Positions 63,825 to 64,000 of a stretch of DNA of 64,000 nt are shown one piece after another. The position numbers and the translations under genes were made by a program. This DNA is from Nakamurella aerolata (GTDB lineage Bacteria; Actinomycetota; Actinomycetes; Mycobacteriales; Nakamurellaceae), in NCBI RefSeq assembly GCF_013002705.1, contig NZ_JABEND010000013.1:1-64000 (forward strand), given 5' to 3'. The first letter of the stretch is position 1. Each line of letters opens with the position of its first letter. The notes under the pieces are model-generated. The model had not been told where the DNA came from, ran no database searches, and saw only the letters and a program-made list of their open reading frames with translations.

Positions 63825-64000
63825 CAACGGATCCGACCGGCTTCGCCGGCTTCTTCGCGGAGCTGTTCGGCTGGACCCTTGAGGGTGAAGACGGCTACCG
63901 CTTGATCCAAGGCCGCTCCGGACTGATCGGTGGGTGCGGCCGGGCCCCGATGGGTAGCGGAGCGTCCGCCTGGACCGTCTACTACGCCAGCGCCCACCTG
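63770..64000 (+). CDS. VOC-family protein (partial, runs off the window)
   Basis: The first 77 residues are MPRRTSYRAGTPCWIDCLTTDPTGFAGFFAELFGWTLEGEDGYRLIQGRSGLIGGCGRAPMGS...AWTVYYAS. This is the first half of a two-module VOC protein of the hydroxylase/CFP32 type common in actinobacteria. GGAG precedes the ATG at 63770. The gene begins inside the 3' end of the HprK-like gene. Function cannot be judged from the partial sequence. Confidence 0.75.
   Translation, partial: MPRRTSYRAGTPCWIDCLTTDPTGFAGFFAELFGWTLEGEDGYRLIQGRSGLIGGCGRAPMGSGASAWTVYYASAHL

Overview
The window is high-GC actinobacterial DNA. The chromosomal markers are gyrA, gyrB, recF, a dciA (DUF721) gene and the DUF3566 membrane gene that follows gyrA in actinomycetes. 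GTG starts, start/stop overlaps, an ECF41 sigma factor, a SARP/AfsR regulator and LGFP repeats agree with this. A Nakamurella- or Frankia-like relative is possible, but I cannot fix the genus from sequence alone. No rRNA, tRNA or CRISPR array was seen.

Layout. 1-2699: end of an IS3-type transposase, then two VOC-fold genes and a RibD/DHFR-type reductase divergent from a TetR regulator. 2700-7745: a complete mercury-resistance transposon (tniB-tniA-resolvase on the minus strand, then merA and divergent merR) with terminal inverted repeats and an 8-bp target duplication. 7754-10705: a second, related resolvase-tniA-tniB module whose res-like region received the mer transposon. 10706-16526: chromosome with a thioredoxin-reductase-like fusion flavoprotein, a Gfo/Idh/MocA oxidoreductase, a lipoprotein and a DUF559 protein. 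16527-22158: DUF3566-gyrA-gyrB. 22747-32872: regulators (one frameshifted), OsmC, and a gamma-glutamylation catabolic cluster (permease, GntR, glutamine-synthetase-like ligase, aldehyde dehydrogenase, SDR, glutamine amidotransferase). 32896-41925: secreted DUF4185 and LGFP proteins, xylulokinase, siderophore-interacting reductase and a FecBCD-type ABC importer. 41995-56210: WYL regulator with a UvrA-like ATPase, glutaminase-STAS, an intradiol dioxygenase, an ECF41 sigma factor with its carboxymuconolactone-decarboxylase partner, an F420-type oxidoreductase, a UBP zinc finger and a GMC oxidoreductase. 56268-58650: dciA, a PPOX-fold gene and recF. 58907-64000: SARP regulator, a small peptide gene, an HprK-like protein and a partial VOC gene.

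The genes recF, dciA, gyrB, gyrA and DUF3566 are all on the minus strand and in the usual origin-proximal order. About 34 kb of mostly metabolic genes separates dciA from gyrB, and a SARP gene sits where dnaN would be expected. Four genes (AraC-type regulator, dioxygenase, GMC oxidoreductase, PPOX-fold protein) each have one frame break with the conserved remainder intact in another frame. This is either recent decay or a shared sequencing-indel artefact.
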